A DNA stretch of 64,000 bases, taken from Methanobacteriota archaeon (GTDB lineage Archaea > Thermoplasmatota > Thermoplasmata > Methanomassiliicoccales > Methanomethylophilaceae). The notes below the pieces were generated by a model. The model was not told the origin of the DNA. It worked only from the letters and a program-made list of their open reading frames with translations, and did no database searches. A program made the position numbers and the translations under genes. Positions 19,912-27,254 of the stretch are shown one piece after another; position 1 is the stretch's first letter, and the number at the start of each line of letters is the position of its first letter. The stretch covers positions 20,742-84,741 of the forward strand of contig JAEXCH010000006.1 of NCBI GenBank assembly GCA_023402275.1, in the 5' to 3' direction.

Positions 19912-21460
19912 GATCCTTCACCATATATGGTCTTTCCAATCTGTATCCCAGGGATTCATAGTATTTTCTCACTCCGATACCGCTGGTGATCCTGATCCTT
20001 CTCTTCCCGTCCCTGATCGCAAGGTCCTCTGCCTCCGCCATAAGTTCCTTACCGAAACCTCTATGCTGCCAGTCCTCTCCGTCGGAACCAATTGATGCGA
20101 TCTTCCCGAACACCTTCAATTCCCTGACCGTGGCAGTATCGCCCTGATCTGTCCTGAGTCTTACATATCCGATCAATGAATCCTTGTATTCCAAGGATAT
20201 GAATCTCTCCGTTCCGCCGCTTGCCTCATATTCCATTATATCCTTTTTTACGGAGTTCGGATCGTCAAGGATCTGTCCGGTGTGGCCCACTTCCCTGCAT
20301 CTTATGCAGCGGCAGGATCTTCCCTGGACCGCCATATTGTCCTGTACGAGCTGTCTGATATTGCTTTTCAGAATGCCTGCTGTTATCTGAGGTGCAGGTA
20401 TGTCCCTCTGTATTCGTTGGATCCTTGCATATTCAGGAACAATTGATTTCATCTCGGAAAGGAGTTCAACAGCAGTATCCACATCGTACGGCGTGTACTC
20501 TCCATTCATCCACATATCATATAGTTCGGTTCCTGAGACAACGAGCGTCGGATAGAATTTCAACATATCCGGACGGAAATCCGGGTCGTCGAACACCCTC
20601 CTGAAACATTCAAGGTCCTTCTCGGGATCCGATCCCGGCAGCCCGGGCATGATATGGTAGCATACTTTCAATCCGTGCTCCTTGCATGATCTGGTGGAGT
20701 CAATGATCTCTTTGACGCCATGTCCCCTTTTGGATATCGAAAGAACCTCATCATCGAGTATCTGTACTCCCAACTCGACCCTGGTGGCACCCAACTCCAT
20801 TGTCAGTTCTATCTGTTCGTCACCAAAGACATCCGGTCTTGTCTCGACCGTAAGTCCGATGCATCTGTGATCCGATGTCTCATTCTTCCTCTGTGCGTCC
20901 TCCAAGTTCGAGGAGTCCTCTTCATTCATTCCGTCAAGACATCTTCTGACGAACCATTCCTGATAATCCCTGTCCCTGGAAGTGAATGTACCTCCCATTA
21001 TTATCAGATCGATCTTGTCGGTCTTGTGGCCTATGGCAGTCAACTGTTCTATCCTATCCCTTACCTGAAGATAGGGATCGAACTCATTCCTTTCGGCACG
21101 TCTTGCAGCCGGCTCCTTTCCCGTGTATGATTGCGGGGACCCGGTCTCCACACCTCCCGGACAATATGCGCATTTACCGTGTGGGCAAGGATGGGGGGAG
21201 GTCATGACCGCAACGACCGCCACACCGCTCATTGTGCGCATCGGTTTCTTTATGAGAAAGGGTTCCAGAAGTTTTCGGTCTTCTTCCTCCACCTCCTGGA
21301 GTATCCTTGAATTCGGAGGTACATCCGTAAGATGGAATTCGTTGCAGAGTGTTATCTTGCATCTCTGGAGCTGGTCACGGTCCTTGATATCTCCGCTCTT
21401 GATCAAGGATATGATACGAAGGCTTAATTCTGAGAGCGGGTCCTTTGTGTTGCGGATCAT
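19904..21460 (-). CDS. elp3: Elp3-type tRNA uridine-34 carboxymethyl transferase
   Basis: Archaeal Elongator subunit 3: radical SAM plus GNAT acetyltransferase, making 5-carboxymethyluridine at tRNA wobble U34. The 518-residue form from ATG 21460 has cluster cysteines C92/C97/C100 (HPCPHGKCAYC), GGTFTSRD, TVETRPD, ATRVELGVQ, ISKRGHGV and KFYPTLVV, then a CRCIRCREVG zinc-like segment and a C-terminal GNAT domain (GFGKELMAEAE, YYESLGY). The start is fixed by an ATGA overlap with the upstream winged-helix gene; the longer frame to 21553 would overlap that gene by 97 nt. Confidence 0.95.
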   Translation of the reverse strand: MIRNTKDPLSELSLRIISLIKSGDIKDRDQLQRCKITLCNEFHLTDVPPNSRILQEVEEEDRKLLEPFLIKKPMRTMSGVAVVAVMTSPHPCPHGKCAYCPGGVETGSPQSYTGKEPAARRAERNEFDPYLQVRDRIEQLTAIGHKTDKIDLIIMGGTFTSRDRDYQEWFVRRCLDGMNEEDSSNLEDAQRKNETSDHRCIGLTVETRPDVFGDEQIELTMELGATRVELGVQILDDEVLSISKRGHGVKEIIDSTRSCKEHGLKVCYHIMPGLPGSDPEKDLECFRRVFDDPDFRPDMLKFYPTLVVSGTELYDMWMNGEYTPYDVDTAVELLSEMKSIVPEYARIQRIQRDIPAPQITAGILKSNIRQLVQDNMAVQGRSCRCIRCREVGHTGQILDDPNSVKKDIMEYEASGGTERFISLEYKDSLIGYVRLRTDQGDTATVRELKVFGKIASIGSDGEDWQHRGFGKELMAEAEDLAIRDGKRRIRITSGIGVRKYYESLGYRLERPYMVKDLN

Positions 21461-21879
21461 TCGTTCTCTTCCCTCGCCAGGGATTGGAAGTGGGACACTG
21501 TTCGTTTGTAGTTCTCCATGGCCATGTTGACATTTGCCTCGGTGAAGCTCCACGCCTTTGCAAGGTCACCGTATCTTATACGGTATCCTTTCCTCATTGC
21601 CCCATCGAACTCTACATCGATGCTTTCCAAAAGATCCATGGATTTCAATTTGTTGATATGACGATAGATCGTAGGTTTCGTTGTGTCTAGGAGAGCTGCC
21701 AATTCCTCCACTGCCCATGCCTTGCTGGCATTCTTCATGAAGAATTCCATGAAAAGTCTGTATGGTACGCTGTCCCTGACGCTTGTCGCAGATGTCTTGG
21801 GATCATACCCTTTGGGTATGTATCCTATCTGTACAAGAAAGGTCTCTGCAACGATGTCCTTGTCCATCACTGCATTCAT
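21457..21879 (-). CDS. Winged-helix regulator coupled to elp3
   Basis: 140-residue predicted DNA-binding protein. A winged helix is visible at about residues 45-105 (WAVEELAALLDTTKPTIYRHINKLKSMDLLESI, then a wing with GYRIRYG), followed by a helical tail. An internal ATG at 21867 (MDKDIVAETF) is an alternative start. The stop overlaps the elp3 start as ATGA, so both are made from one message. The target is unknown; it may control its own operon. Confidence 0.75.
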   Translation of the reverse strand: MNAVMDKDIVAETFLVQIGYIPKGYDPKTSATSVRDSVPYRLFMEFFMKNASKAWAVEELAALLDTTKPTIYRHINKLKSMDLLESIDVEFDGAMRKGYRIRYGDLAKAWSFTEANVNMAMENYKRTVSHFQSLAREENE

Positions 21880-21966
21880 TGGGGTGTTGCTTACGACTTG
21901 AAGTTCGAACAGTGTAACATCTCCCTGCTACGGTCAATCTATAGTTAAGCTGGTATTTTAATTTGT

Positions 21967-22479
21967 TCAGACCAGACCTTTAATGACGTCTAGGGCCTTA
22001 AGAACACTTCCCAGAGGCATCACGGGAGATACCGGGATCCTGATTATCTTCTCAACGGTAAGTGCTATTATCGGTGCACATACAATTGCCAATGCCCCAT
22101 CCCTCTCTGCCCTCACCGCAGCTATTATCGCATCCTCAACTGTCGAAATGGTATATTCCTTGATGGTGATCGTCCTGCCGTCCACATCCATTGTCCGGGG
22201 TAAGGATTCCATGAATGTTGATGATGCGATCACTGCAACGAAGTTGTCGTTGCCGGTCTGATTCATGATATTGAGGGCATGTATTATCTGCCGTATGGTA
22301 CGGAGATTAGGCTCTCGTTTCTCCTCAAGGATCTTGTACATTGTGCTTTGCGATATCCCCGATATGGAACAGAACTCGCTAAGGGACATCTCCAATTCTT
22401 CATCGAGTATATTTCGGAAGGCCTTCTGGAATCCCCCCTCCTCCCTGAGCATACTTGCGATCAGGTCCTCAACGGTCAT
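21967..22479 (-). CDS. Helix-turn-helix regulator at the end of the thioredoxin operon
   Basis: 170-residue XRE-type regulator. Helix-turn-helix at about residues 32-66 (MSLSEFCSISGISQSTMYKILEEKREPNLRT), then an alpha/beta ligand-type domain (FVAVIASSTFME, TVEDAIIAAVRAERDGALAIVCAPIIALTVEKI). This layout is common in archaeal regulators of the MJ0272-like type. Its ATG overlaps the trxB stop as ATGA, placing it in a trxA-trxB-regulator operon. A redox or metabolite input is plausible but not shown. Confidence 0.75.
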   Translation of the reverse strand: MTVEDLIASMLREEGGFQKAFRNILDEELEMSLSEFCSISGISQSTMYKILEEKREPNLRTIRQIIHALNIMNQTGNDNFVAVIASSTFMESLPRTMDVDGRTITIKEYTISTVEDAIIAAVRAERDGALAIVCAPIIALTVEKIIRIPVSPVMPLGSVLKALDVIKGLV

Positions 22480-23363
22480 GTTATCATCTTTACATAATCC
22501 GCAGCACTGAGTCCAGCTTTGGCGCCATCTCCGACCGCCTTGGCCAACTGCAGGGGTCCGCCGGTAACATCGCCGCAGGCGAATATACCTTTGACCGATG
22601 TCTCGCCGGATTCGTCCACTTTGACACTGTCATCAGCCTCCGGCATGATGCCCAGGTCCATAGCTATGTCCGAGGACGATCTTCCTCCGAGCTCGATGAA
22701 CACACCATCCACCTCTACCTCTGCGCCGCTCTCGAGAACAATGGATCTGACGACATCATCCCCTTTGATCTCGGTAGGCCTTGTCGATAGTATGCTGACC
22801 CCTGCATCGACAGCTTTCTTCATCAATCCTTCATCTGTGGATATGTTGTTGCTTATCCAGAAGACCTCGGATGCATACTGTGTCATGAGCTCCGCAGACA
22901 TTGCGGCCTCGGATTCATCACCTATGATCGCGACCTTCATCCCTTTGTAGAAATTGCAATCGCATTCCGCACAGTAGCTAACTCCCTTTCCCAGGAATTC
23001 CTTCTCTCCTGGTATGTTCAGTTTCATACGGGAGGTACCGGTCGCAAGGACCACGGCCTTACATTCTATCTCCTGTCCGGATTCCACGGTGATCTTGAAC
23101 CCATTTCCGTTGGGGACCGCCTCAATCACATTCTGCTCGATGTGTGTGCAGCCGAAGGATAAGGCCTGCTTCATCCCTGTTTCCAAGAGAGCGGCACCGT
23201 TGTTCTTGCCTTCGGCACCGAAGTAGTTCTCGACGTGTGCGCTGTAAAGTGCACTGTTGGTCGGCTTCCCGATCAATACAGTGTTCACTTTCTTCCTTGA
23301 AGCATGTATACCGGCCTGCAGACCTGATGGCCCACAACCAATTATGACTACGTCCGCATCCAT
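22476..23363 (-). CDS. trxB: Thioredoxin reductase
   Basis: FAD-dependent disulfide reductase that recharges thioredoxin. The 295 residues show the FAD Rossmann motif IIGCGPSGLQAG (7-18), the redox pair CAEC (C131/C134, where bacterial TrxB has CATC), the second nucleotide site VAIIGDESEAAMSAE and the C-terminal FACGDVTGGPLQL motif. The second dinucleotide motif is GDESEA rather than GxGxxA, so NADPH use should not be assumed. The ATG at 23363 is chosen because it follows the trxA stop by one base; the frame extends to a TTG at 23378. Confidence 0.93.
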   Translation of the reverse strand: MDADVVIIGCGPSGLQAGIHASRKKVNTVLIGKPTNSALYSAHVENYFGAEGKNNGAALLETGMKQALSFGCTHIEQNVIEAVPNGNGFKITVESGQEIECKAVVLATGTSRMKLNIPGEKEFLGKGVSYCAECDCNFYKGMKVAIIGDESEAAMSAELMTQYASEVFWISNNISTDEGLMKKAVDAGVSILSTRPTEIKGDDVVRSIVLESGAEVEVDGVFIELGGRSSSDIAMDLGIMPEADDSVKVDESGETSVKGIFACGDVTGGPLQLAKAVGDGAKAGLSAADYVKMIT

Positions 23364-23364
23364 C

Positions 23365-23676
23365 TTACATCGTGTCAATGTATTCGATTATGTCCTCTTT
23401 GCCCCTTAGCCCTACCAAGGTCTCTGCAAGGACGCCGTCCTTGAATATCAGAAGCGTGGGTATGGCCCTTATACCGAATCTTACAGAGATGCCGTTGTTC
23501 TCGTCAACATTCAGTTTTGCAACACCGACCTTGCCTTCAAGCTCGGTCGAAAGTTCCTCCATTATCGGGGTCATCCTCCTGCATGGTCCGCACCAAGGCG
23601 CCCAACAGTCTATTATCGCTATCTTGTTATCCTCGACGAATTTATCGAAATTATTGTCAGTGAGTTCCGTTACCAT
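23365..23676 (-). CDS. trxA: Thioredoxin
   Basis: Thiol-disulfide carrier with classic APWCGPCRRM active site (C29/C32) and cis-proline IRAIPTLLIF. The ATG at 23676 (103 aa) is favoured because an AGGTGA ribosome site lies 6 nt upstream; the alternative GTG at 23685 overlaps that site. It is the first gene of a trxA-trxB-regulator operon. A TATA-like cttatttaa lies near 23711-23720 on the minus strand. Confidence 0.95.
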   Translation of the reverse strand: MVTELTDNNFDKFVEDNKIAIIDCWAPWCGPCRRMTPIMEELSTELEGKVGVAKLNVDENNGISVRFGIRAIPTLLIFKDGVLAETLVGLRGKEDIIEYIDTM

Positions 23677-23925
23677 TTCATTCACCTGATATGTTCCAAC
23701 ATTATTATGTGTGGTTAAATAAGTTTAGCGTGAACAGATTATCGGGTCAGGCCCAAATCAGTGATTTATTGTGAATATACATAGGTCGAACGTCCTTGCT
23801 TCATACTGATCCCCGTACACAATATGCATGGGTCCGGGTCACACCGCAGTTATCGAATTGATGTTTGGAAGGTATATTTAACAAAGGAAACATACACAGA
23901 TATCACTGGGAAGGGATCATGCACA

Positions 23926-24180
23926 ATGCTTGAAAGTCTGGATAACATCAAGGGCCTGGAGATATACACTCCGAAGGGTATCTTCGTAGGGATCGTGGAC
24001 GAGGTGTTATTGGACATCCCCAACATGAGGGCGGACGGATTGTTCGTCGCTGATGCCAATCCTGTCCTTGTAAAGGAGAACACATCGATAAATATCCCAT
24101 TCAGATGGATACAAAGCATAGGGGATGTCGTAATACTGAGCAGATTCCCTGAAGAGATGATCGGGCCCGACTCAGTTTAA
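23926..24180 (+). CDS. PRC-barrel domain protein
   Basis: 84-residue protein with PRC-barrel features: LDNIKGLEIYTPKGIFVGIVDEVLLDIPNMRADGLFV, followed by INIPFRWIQSIGDVVIL. The ATG at 23926 is chosen over the frame start at 23824 because the upstream codons lie across a TATA element (tatatttaa, about 23872-23880). It is a second, separate PRC-barrel gene in the window and is not close in sequence to the cdc48 neighbour. It converges on the HD-domain gene with a 9-nt overlap. Function is not assigned. Confidence 0.75.
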   Translation: MLESLDNIKGLEIYTPKGIFVGIVDEVLLDIPNMRADGLFVADANPVLVKENTSINIPFRWIQSIGDVVILSRFPEEMIGPDSV

Positions 24181-24744
24181 GAATCGTTTAAGATCCGGAT
24201 ACTCCCCTATTATCTCAGGTATGACGTCCAGATCCATCCCGTAGAGTTTCGAGAGTTCCCAGTGTAGTTTCTCCATTCTTTCCGCACCCCTCAAAGCACC
24301 TTTGTTCCTGAGTTTCTCAACAGAATGGGTGTGACCTACCACCCTATTGTCGCTGACAAGGTTATCCGAATGGGCGACGATCTTCTCCTCGAGTGTTCTG
24401 GGCATGTAGTCCCCTGGAGGCAGTCCCATATCCATGACGTCCGCATCGTCAAGACCTGCACCCGTGTGCTTTCTGACGATCTCCATTATCTCCTCTGACA
24501 CTCCCATCTTCTCCAGGATCCCGCTTCCGATGTTCGCATGGGCGATCCCGTTATCGATTGACCTTCCTATGTCATGCAGCAATGCGCCTGCGATCACCAG
24601 ATCCCTATCGGCATCCTTGATCCCGTTGAGCATCTCCTCTGCTACAGCACCCACTGTGCAACAATGGACGATGACCCTCTTCTTGCAACCGGCATCGCGG
24701 AGCATCGAAATGCATTCCGAACTATCAGGGATCCCTTTCGACAA
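24172..24744 (-). CDS. HD-domain (HDIG) protein
   Basis: 190-residue HD-superfamily metal-dependent phosphohydrolase. The motif set is VIVHCCTVGAVAEEM, then ALLHDIGRS (H57/D58), AHANIGSGIL and a late IVAHSDNLV. It resembles the TIGR00295 group of archaeal HDIG proteins; the substrate is unknown. Its start lies 20 nt inside the aTrm56 gene; the first ATG gives the N terminus IPDSSECISMLRDAGC expected for the group, so the overlap is accepted. The operon is regulator-aTrm56-HD protein. Confidence 0.8.
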   Translation of the reverse strand: MSKGIPDSSECISMLRDAGCKKRVIVHCCTVGAVAEEMLNGIKDADRDLVIAGALLHDIGRSIDNGIAHANIGSGILEKMGVSEEIMEIVRKHTGAGLDDADVMDMGLPPGDYMPRTLEEKIVAHSDNLVSDNRVVGHTHSVEKLRNKGALRGAERMEKLHWELSKLYGMDLDVIPEIIGEYPDLKRFLN

Positions 24745-25243
24745 CTGTCTTCCCCCTTTCGTTCGGTATCACGGTCATCTTACCGTTGCGGTCCTCGTAT
24801 AGTGCTTTTCCTTCTGTATATCTGTCAAGGAATATCGCCAATGCAGCTATTTCGGAGTGAGGCTGATTTCCGACAGATATGTTGAAGTCTGCTGCCTGAT
24901 ACACTTCAGGCGGTACCTTCTCTGCACCAACGACTATCATCATATCCTTATCCTTAGGTATCTGAGGCATGGCCTCATCCACCCTTTGCCCGTACATGGT
25001 GAGGTGGACAACGACTCCGTCAAAATCCTTCAGCATCTTCTTGGTCGAGACGCCGGTCCTTATTCGGTAATCCCCCCCGAATCTTCCGACAACGCTGTTG
25101 ATGTTCTCCTCCAGGGTCCTGTCCTCTGTATCAACATATATGCCGCACGCACCAAGTGCGCGGGATGATAATGCAACATGTGTGGTCACCCGCTTATCTC
25201 TCTGGGGGCGGTGACCGATCCTCAGTATCCAGATATCAGGCAT
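24725..25243 (-). CDS. tRNA (cytidine-56) 2'-O-methyltransferase aTrm56
   Basis: Archaeal SPOUT methyltransferase that methylates C56 in the T loop of tRNA. The 172 residues begin IWILRIGHRPQRDKRVTTHVALSSRALGA, a diagnostic start of the family, and include VVHLTMYGQRV, IVVGAEKVPPEVY and ISVGNQPHSEIAALAIFLDR of the SPOUT knot. The start follows the upstream regulator stop by one base. Length is usual for the family. Confidence 0.9.
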   Translation of the reverse strand: MPDIWILRIGHRPQRDKRVTTHVALSSRALGACGIYVDTEDRTLEENINSVVGRFGGDYRIRTGVSTKKMLKDFDGVVVHLTMYGQRVDEAMPQIPKDKDMMIVVGAEKVPPEVYQAADFNISVGNQPHSEIAALAIFLDRYTEGKALYEDRNGKMTVIPNERGKTVVERDP

Positions 25244-25244
25244 C

Positions 25245-25745
25245 TTACTCTTCTCTGATAAGTTCGATCCTGTGGCCCCTGTAATCCATCTTAACGGATC
25301 TCCTGACGAGGCTCTTTAACATTGTAGATGAAAGACCCAGAGCTTCGGCGACATCACCGGAGAACCTTCCGCCCTTGCCTACTTCGGCAAGTATCTTGTT
25401 CTCTATCTCCGAGTACTCTTCTTCGTTCATCATTGCGGCAGCGAGAACATCGCTTATCTCATAGACAGGCCATTGTGCATTGATATTGAAGGAGGTGTAG
25501 TATGTGTGGTAGGATTTCTCAGGGTATCCACCATTGACGGAAAGCCATCTGGTCTCAACAAGCTTCATCTTCTCAAAGAAGATTATGGCATCCCTGCCCT
25601 CCGGACCGAATTTCTTTTCGATATCGTCGGCGGTCTTCCACTCTAAGGTCACCTCTTTGAGTACGTCTCTTTTCACTGGCGTATCTACAGATCGGAGCAT
25701 CGGAACAAGTTCTGATGGCTCGTTAATGACCTTAATCCTGTTCAT
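25245..25745 (-). CDS. Winged-helix regulator upstream of aTrm56
   Basis: 166-residue protein with two likely winged-helix parts: DTPVKRDVLKEVTLEWKTADDIEKKFGPEGRDAIIFFEKMKLVET near the N terminus, and a second helix-turn-helix SGDVAEALGLSSTMLKSLVRRS near the C terminus. The N-terminal part is ArsR-like. A TATA element (gttatatag on the minus strand, about 25771-25780) is about 30 bp upstream of the ATG. It heads an operon with aTrm56 and an HD protein; a role in controlling this operon is possible. Confidence 0.75.
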   Translation of the reverse strand: MNRIKVINEPSELVPMLRSVDTPVKRDVLKEVTLEWKTADDIEKKFGPEGRDAIIFFEKMKLVETRWLSVNGGYPEKSYHTYYTSFNINAQWPVYEISDVLAAAMMNEEEYSEIENKILAEVGKGGRFSGDVAEALGLSSTMLKSLVRRSVKMDYRGHRIELIREE

Positions 25746-25857
25746 AAGATTTTTCCTAATGGTGAGAAAACTATATAACGGTTGCTTGGTAAATCGGTCA
25801 TTTCTTATATAGGAAGGATAGCCAAGATTTATTAATGGATGTGTTAATCAGGTCCCA

Positions 25858-26025
25858 ATGGCAAAAGAGAAGCCTCTCGAACTAAGATGGCAGTGCCTCA
25901 ACTGCTACAAGACCCACCGCGGACCTGACGCTGAGAAGAAAGCACTGGATTGTTGCGGTTCATTCATACAGGGATACTGGAAGAACTACAACAAGTGGGG
26001 AAAACAGAAGTGGTACGGTCGCTGA
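25858..26025 (+). CDS. 55-residue basic zinc-ribbon-like protein
   Basis: Short gene: 55 aa, MAKEKPLELR then CLNC (13-16), DCC (31-33) and a strongly basic aromatic tail with WKNYNKWGKQKWYGR character. The cysteine layout suggests a small zinc site. A TATA element (tttattaat, about 25828-25836) is centred about 27 bp before the ATG, so the message is probably leaderless. The stop codon lies in the loop of a terminator-like hairpin. Its composition recalls ribosome-associated or nucleic-acid-binding small proteins; the function is unknown. Confidence 0.7.
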   Translation: MAKEKPLELRWQCLNCYKTHRGPDAEKKALDCCGSFIQGYWKNYNKWGKQKWYGR

Positions 26026-26041
26026 AAGCGACGCATTTTCC
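26018..26041 (+). terminator. Hairpin with stop codon in its loop
   Basis: GTCGC-TGAAA-GCGAC (26018-26032) forms a perfect 5-bp stem whose loop contains the TGA stop of the 55-residue gene, followed by a T-rich stretch. Likely terminator, weak stem. Confidence 0.45.
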
Positions 26042-26109
26042 TTTCTAGGGACCCATACGCATCCTTGATCGGACAGTATGATTAATTACAATCAAGGATA
26101 TCTTATTTC

Positions 26110-26421
26110 ATGGCGGAAGAGACCTCTATGTTCGATCGTGCCAAAGAGGAGATCGATCTTATAGAGAGACATATTGAGATGCTCAAGGTCACCAAAGAGC
26201 TGCAGCCGATCGGTATAATCAGATTATCCGAGGCATTGAACATACCGAAACACAAGGTACGTTATTCCCTGAGACTTCTGGAGAAGGATGGTCTGATAAT
26301 AGCCACCAATGAAGGTGCTATGGTATCGGAAAGGTACGATGAGTTCATGGAAAGTCTTCCTGACAGGTTCAATGGGCTTATCGAACACATAGAATCCATA
26401 AGATCCGAGGCCAAGGATTAA
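26110..26421 (+). CDS. Small archaeal winged-helix protein
   Basis: 103-residue protein: an N-terminal helix (MFDRAKEEIDLIERHIEMLKV), then a winged helix (QPIGIIRLSEALNIPKHKVRYSLRLLEKDGLIIATNEGAMVS) and a helical tail. This is a known archaeal layout of small predicted transcription regulators. A TATA-like gattaattac about 26 bp upstream suggests a leaderless message. It precedes the tRNA cluster. Targets unknown. Confidence 0.75.
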   Translation: MAEETSMFDRAKEEIDLIERHIEMLKVTKELQPIGIIRLSEALNIPKHKVRYSLRLLEKDGLIIATNEGAMVSERYDEFMESLPDRFNGLIEHIESIRSEAKD

Positions 26422-26427
26422 CGTAAC

Positions 26428-26438
26428 CATTTAATATC
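26428..26438 (+). promoter_or_regulatory. TATA box of the tRNA-Asn unit
   Basis: catttaatatc is centred about 30 bp upstream of the tRNA-Asn 5' end. Confidence 0.6.
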
Positions 26439-26463
26439 CGTCAACCTTTCGCTTGTTCCACAG

Positions 26464-26539
26464 GCCGTCGTAGCTCAGTTGGTAGAGCGTGTGACTGTTA
26501 ATCACAAGGTCCACGGTTCGAGCCCGTGCGACGGCGCCA
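26464..26539 (+). tRNA. tRNA-Asn(GUU), CCA encoded
   Basis: Acceptor GCCGTCG/CGACGGC, anticodon stem TGTGA/TCACA with loop CTGTTAA (anticodon GUU), discriminator G at 26536 and genomic CCA at 26537-26539. A degenerate copy of its last 20 nt occurs 144 bp downstream. Confidence 0.95.
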
Positions 26540-26557
26540 TACTCCCTTATTACAAAA

Positions 26558-26634
26558 GGGCTCATAGCTTAGACAGGTAGAGCGCCTGGCTCATAACCAG
26601 GTGGTCGCTGGTTCGAATCCGGCTGGGCCCACCA
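26558..26634 (+). tRNA. tRNA with CAU anticodon (Met elongator or Ile2), CCA encoded
   Basis: Acceptor GGGCTCA/TGGGCCC, anticodon stem CCTGG/CCAGG with loop CTCATAA (anticodon CAU), discriminator A at 26631, CCA at 26632-26634. It lacks the usual archaeal initiator acceptor. The GGCTCATAACC arm is common both in elongator Met and in the Ile2 tRNA whose C34 becomes agmatidine, so the identity is left open. It lies 18 nt after tRNA-Asn and is probably co-transcribed. Confidence 0.9.
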
Positions 26635-26663
26635 CTTTCCTTTCATATGAATTGGGGAGATTT

Positions 26664-26683
26664 GGGCCCGTGCGACGGGGCGA
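26664..26683 (+). repeat. Partial copy of the tRNA-Asn 3' end
   Basis: Thirteen bases identical to tRNA-Asn 26522-26534 recur at 26666-26678; over 20 bases the match is 16/20. No other tRNA arms are present, so this is not a second tRNA. It resembles a half att site left beside a tRNA gene. Confidence 0.6.
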
Positions 26684-26736
26684 ATACAGAGATATGAGCG
26701 TTTGCCTCCTAATCCTCTTTCCTATCTCTAAGAGGT

Positions 26737-26745
26737 ATTATATAC
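26737..26745 (+). promoter_or_regulatory. TATA box of tRNA-Lys
   Basis: attatatac lies about 45 bp upstream of tRNA-Lys, which would give a leader of roughly 20 nt. Confidence 0.45.
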
Positions 26746-26787
26746 AATGAAGGGTTCCTTCCGCATTACAAGCTTTAAGATATCTAT

Positions 26788-26861
26788 GGGCCTGTAGCTC
26801 AGCTAGGTAGAGCATCTGACTTTTAATCAGGTGGTCAAGGGTTCGAATCCCTTCAGGCCCG
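26788..26861 (+). tRNA. tRNA-Lys(UUU), CCA not encoded
   Basis: Acceptor GGGCCTG/CAGGCCC, anticodon stem TCTGA/TCAGG with loop CTTTTAA (anticodon UUU), discriminator G at 26861. The next bases are CTG, so unlike the other four tRNAs here CCA must be added after transcription. Confidence 0.95.
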
Positions 26862-26983
26862 CTGAGAATCTTCATGAGCGATCAACGGCAGATCAAGTAT
26901 GAGGAAAGGAATGACAGAAGCGTATTTCTTAAACGGGTTTCCCGCTGACCGGGAGCGGGGCATTATTACTGGCAGGTGAACAT

Positions 26984-27250
26984 TTGGCAACAGAAAATAT
27001 CTCATTCAATGTACTCAAGCACGACCTCGTGCCTGAGCACCATCTCTTGTCTGAGGAAGAGGCTGATAACATTCTCAAGGAAATGGGGATGACGCGCGAT
27101 CAGCTTCCGAAGATAAGGAACAACGACGCAGGCATCAGGGTGCTGGAGACCATCCACGGACCCATTGCAGAGGGGCGCGTCGTAAAGATCGTCAGAAAAA
27201 GCGAAACAGCGCAGGAGTTCGTAGCCTATAGGCTCGTGACCAAAGGGTGA
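26984..27250 (+). CDS. rpoH: RNA polymerase subunit H
   Basis: Archaeal Rpb5 C-terminal-like subunit H. The 88 residues include [15 protein letters not shown] and the family core [14 protein letters not shown] with a C-terminal [19 protein letters not shown]. The start codon is TTG, supported by an AGGTGA ribosome site 4-5 nt upstream. A TATA-like tatttcttaaac at about 26922-26933 probably drives the rpoH-B-A'-A''-rpl30e-nusA operon. Confidence 0.95.
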   Translation: MATENISFNVLKHDLVPEHHLLSEEEADNILKEMGMTRDQLPKIRNNDAGIRVLETIHGPIAEGRVVKIVRKSETAQEFVAYRLVTKG

Positions 27251-27254
27251 TGTT

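Noticed and set aside
26664..26683. A second tRNA-Asn gene
   Set aside because: Only the 3' acceptor/T-arm piece is present; D and anticodon arms cannot be found.
26873..26950. 24-codon open frame after tRNA-Lys
   Set aside because: No ribosome site or family pattern; it overlaps the probable rpoH promoter.
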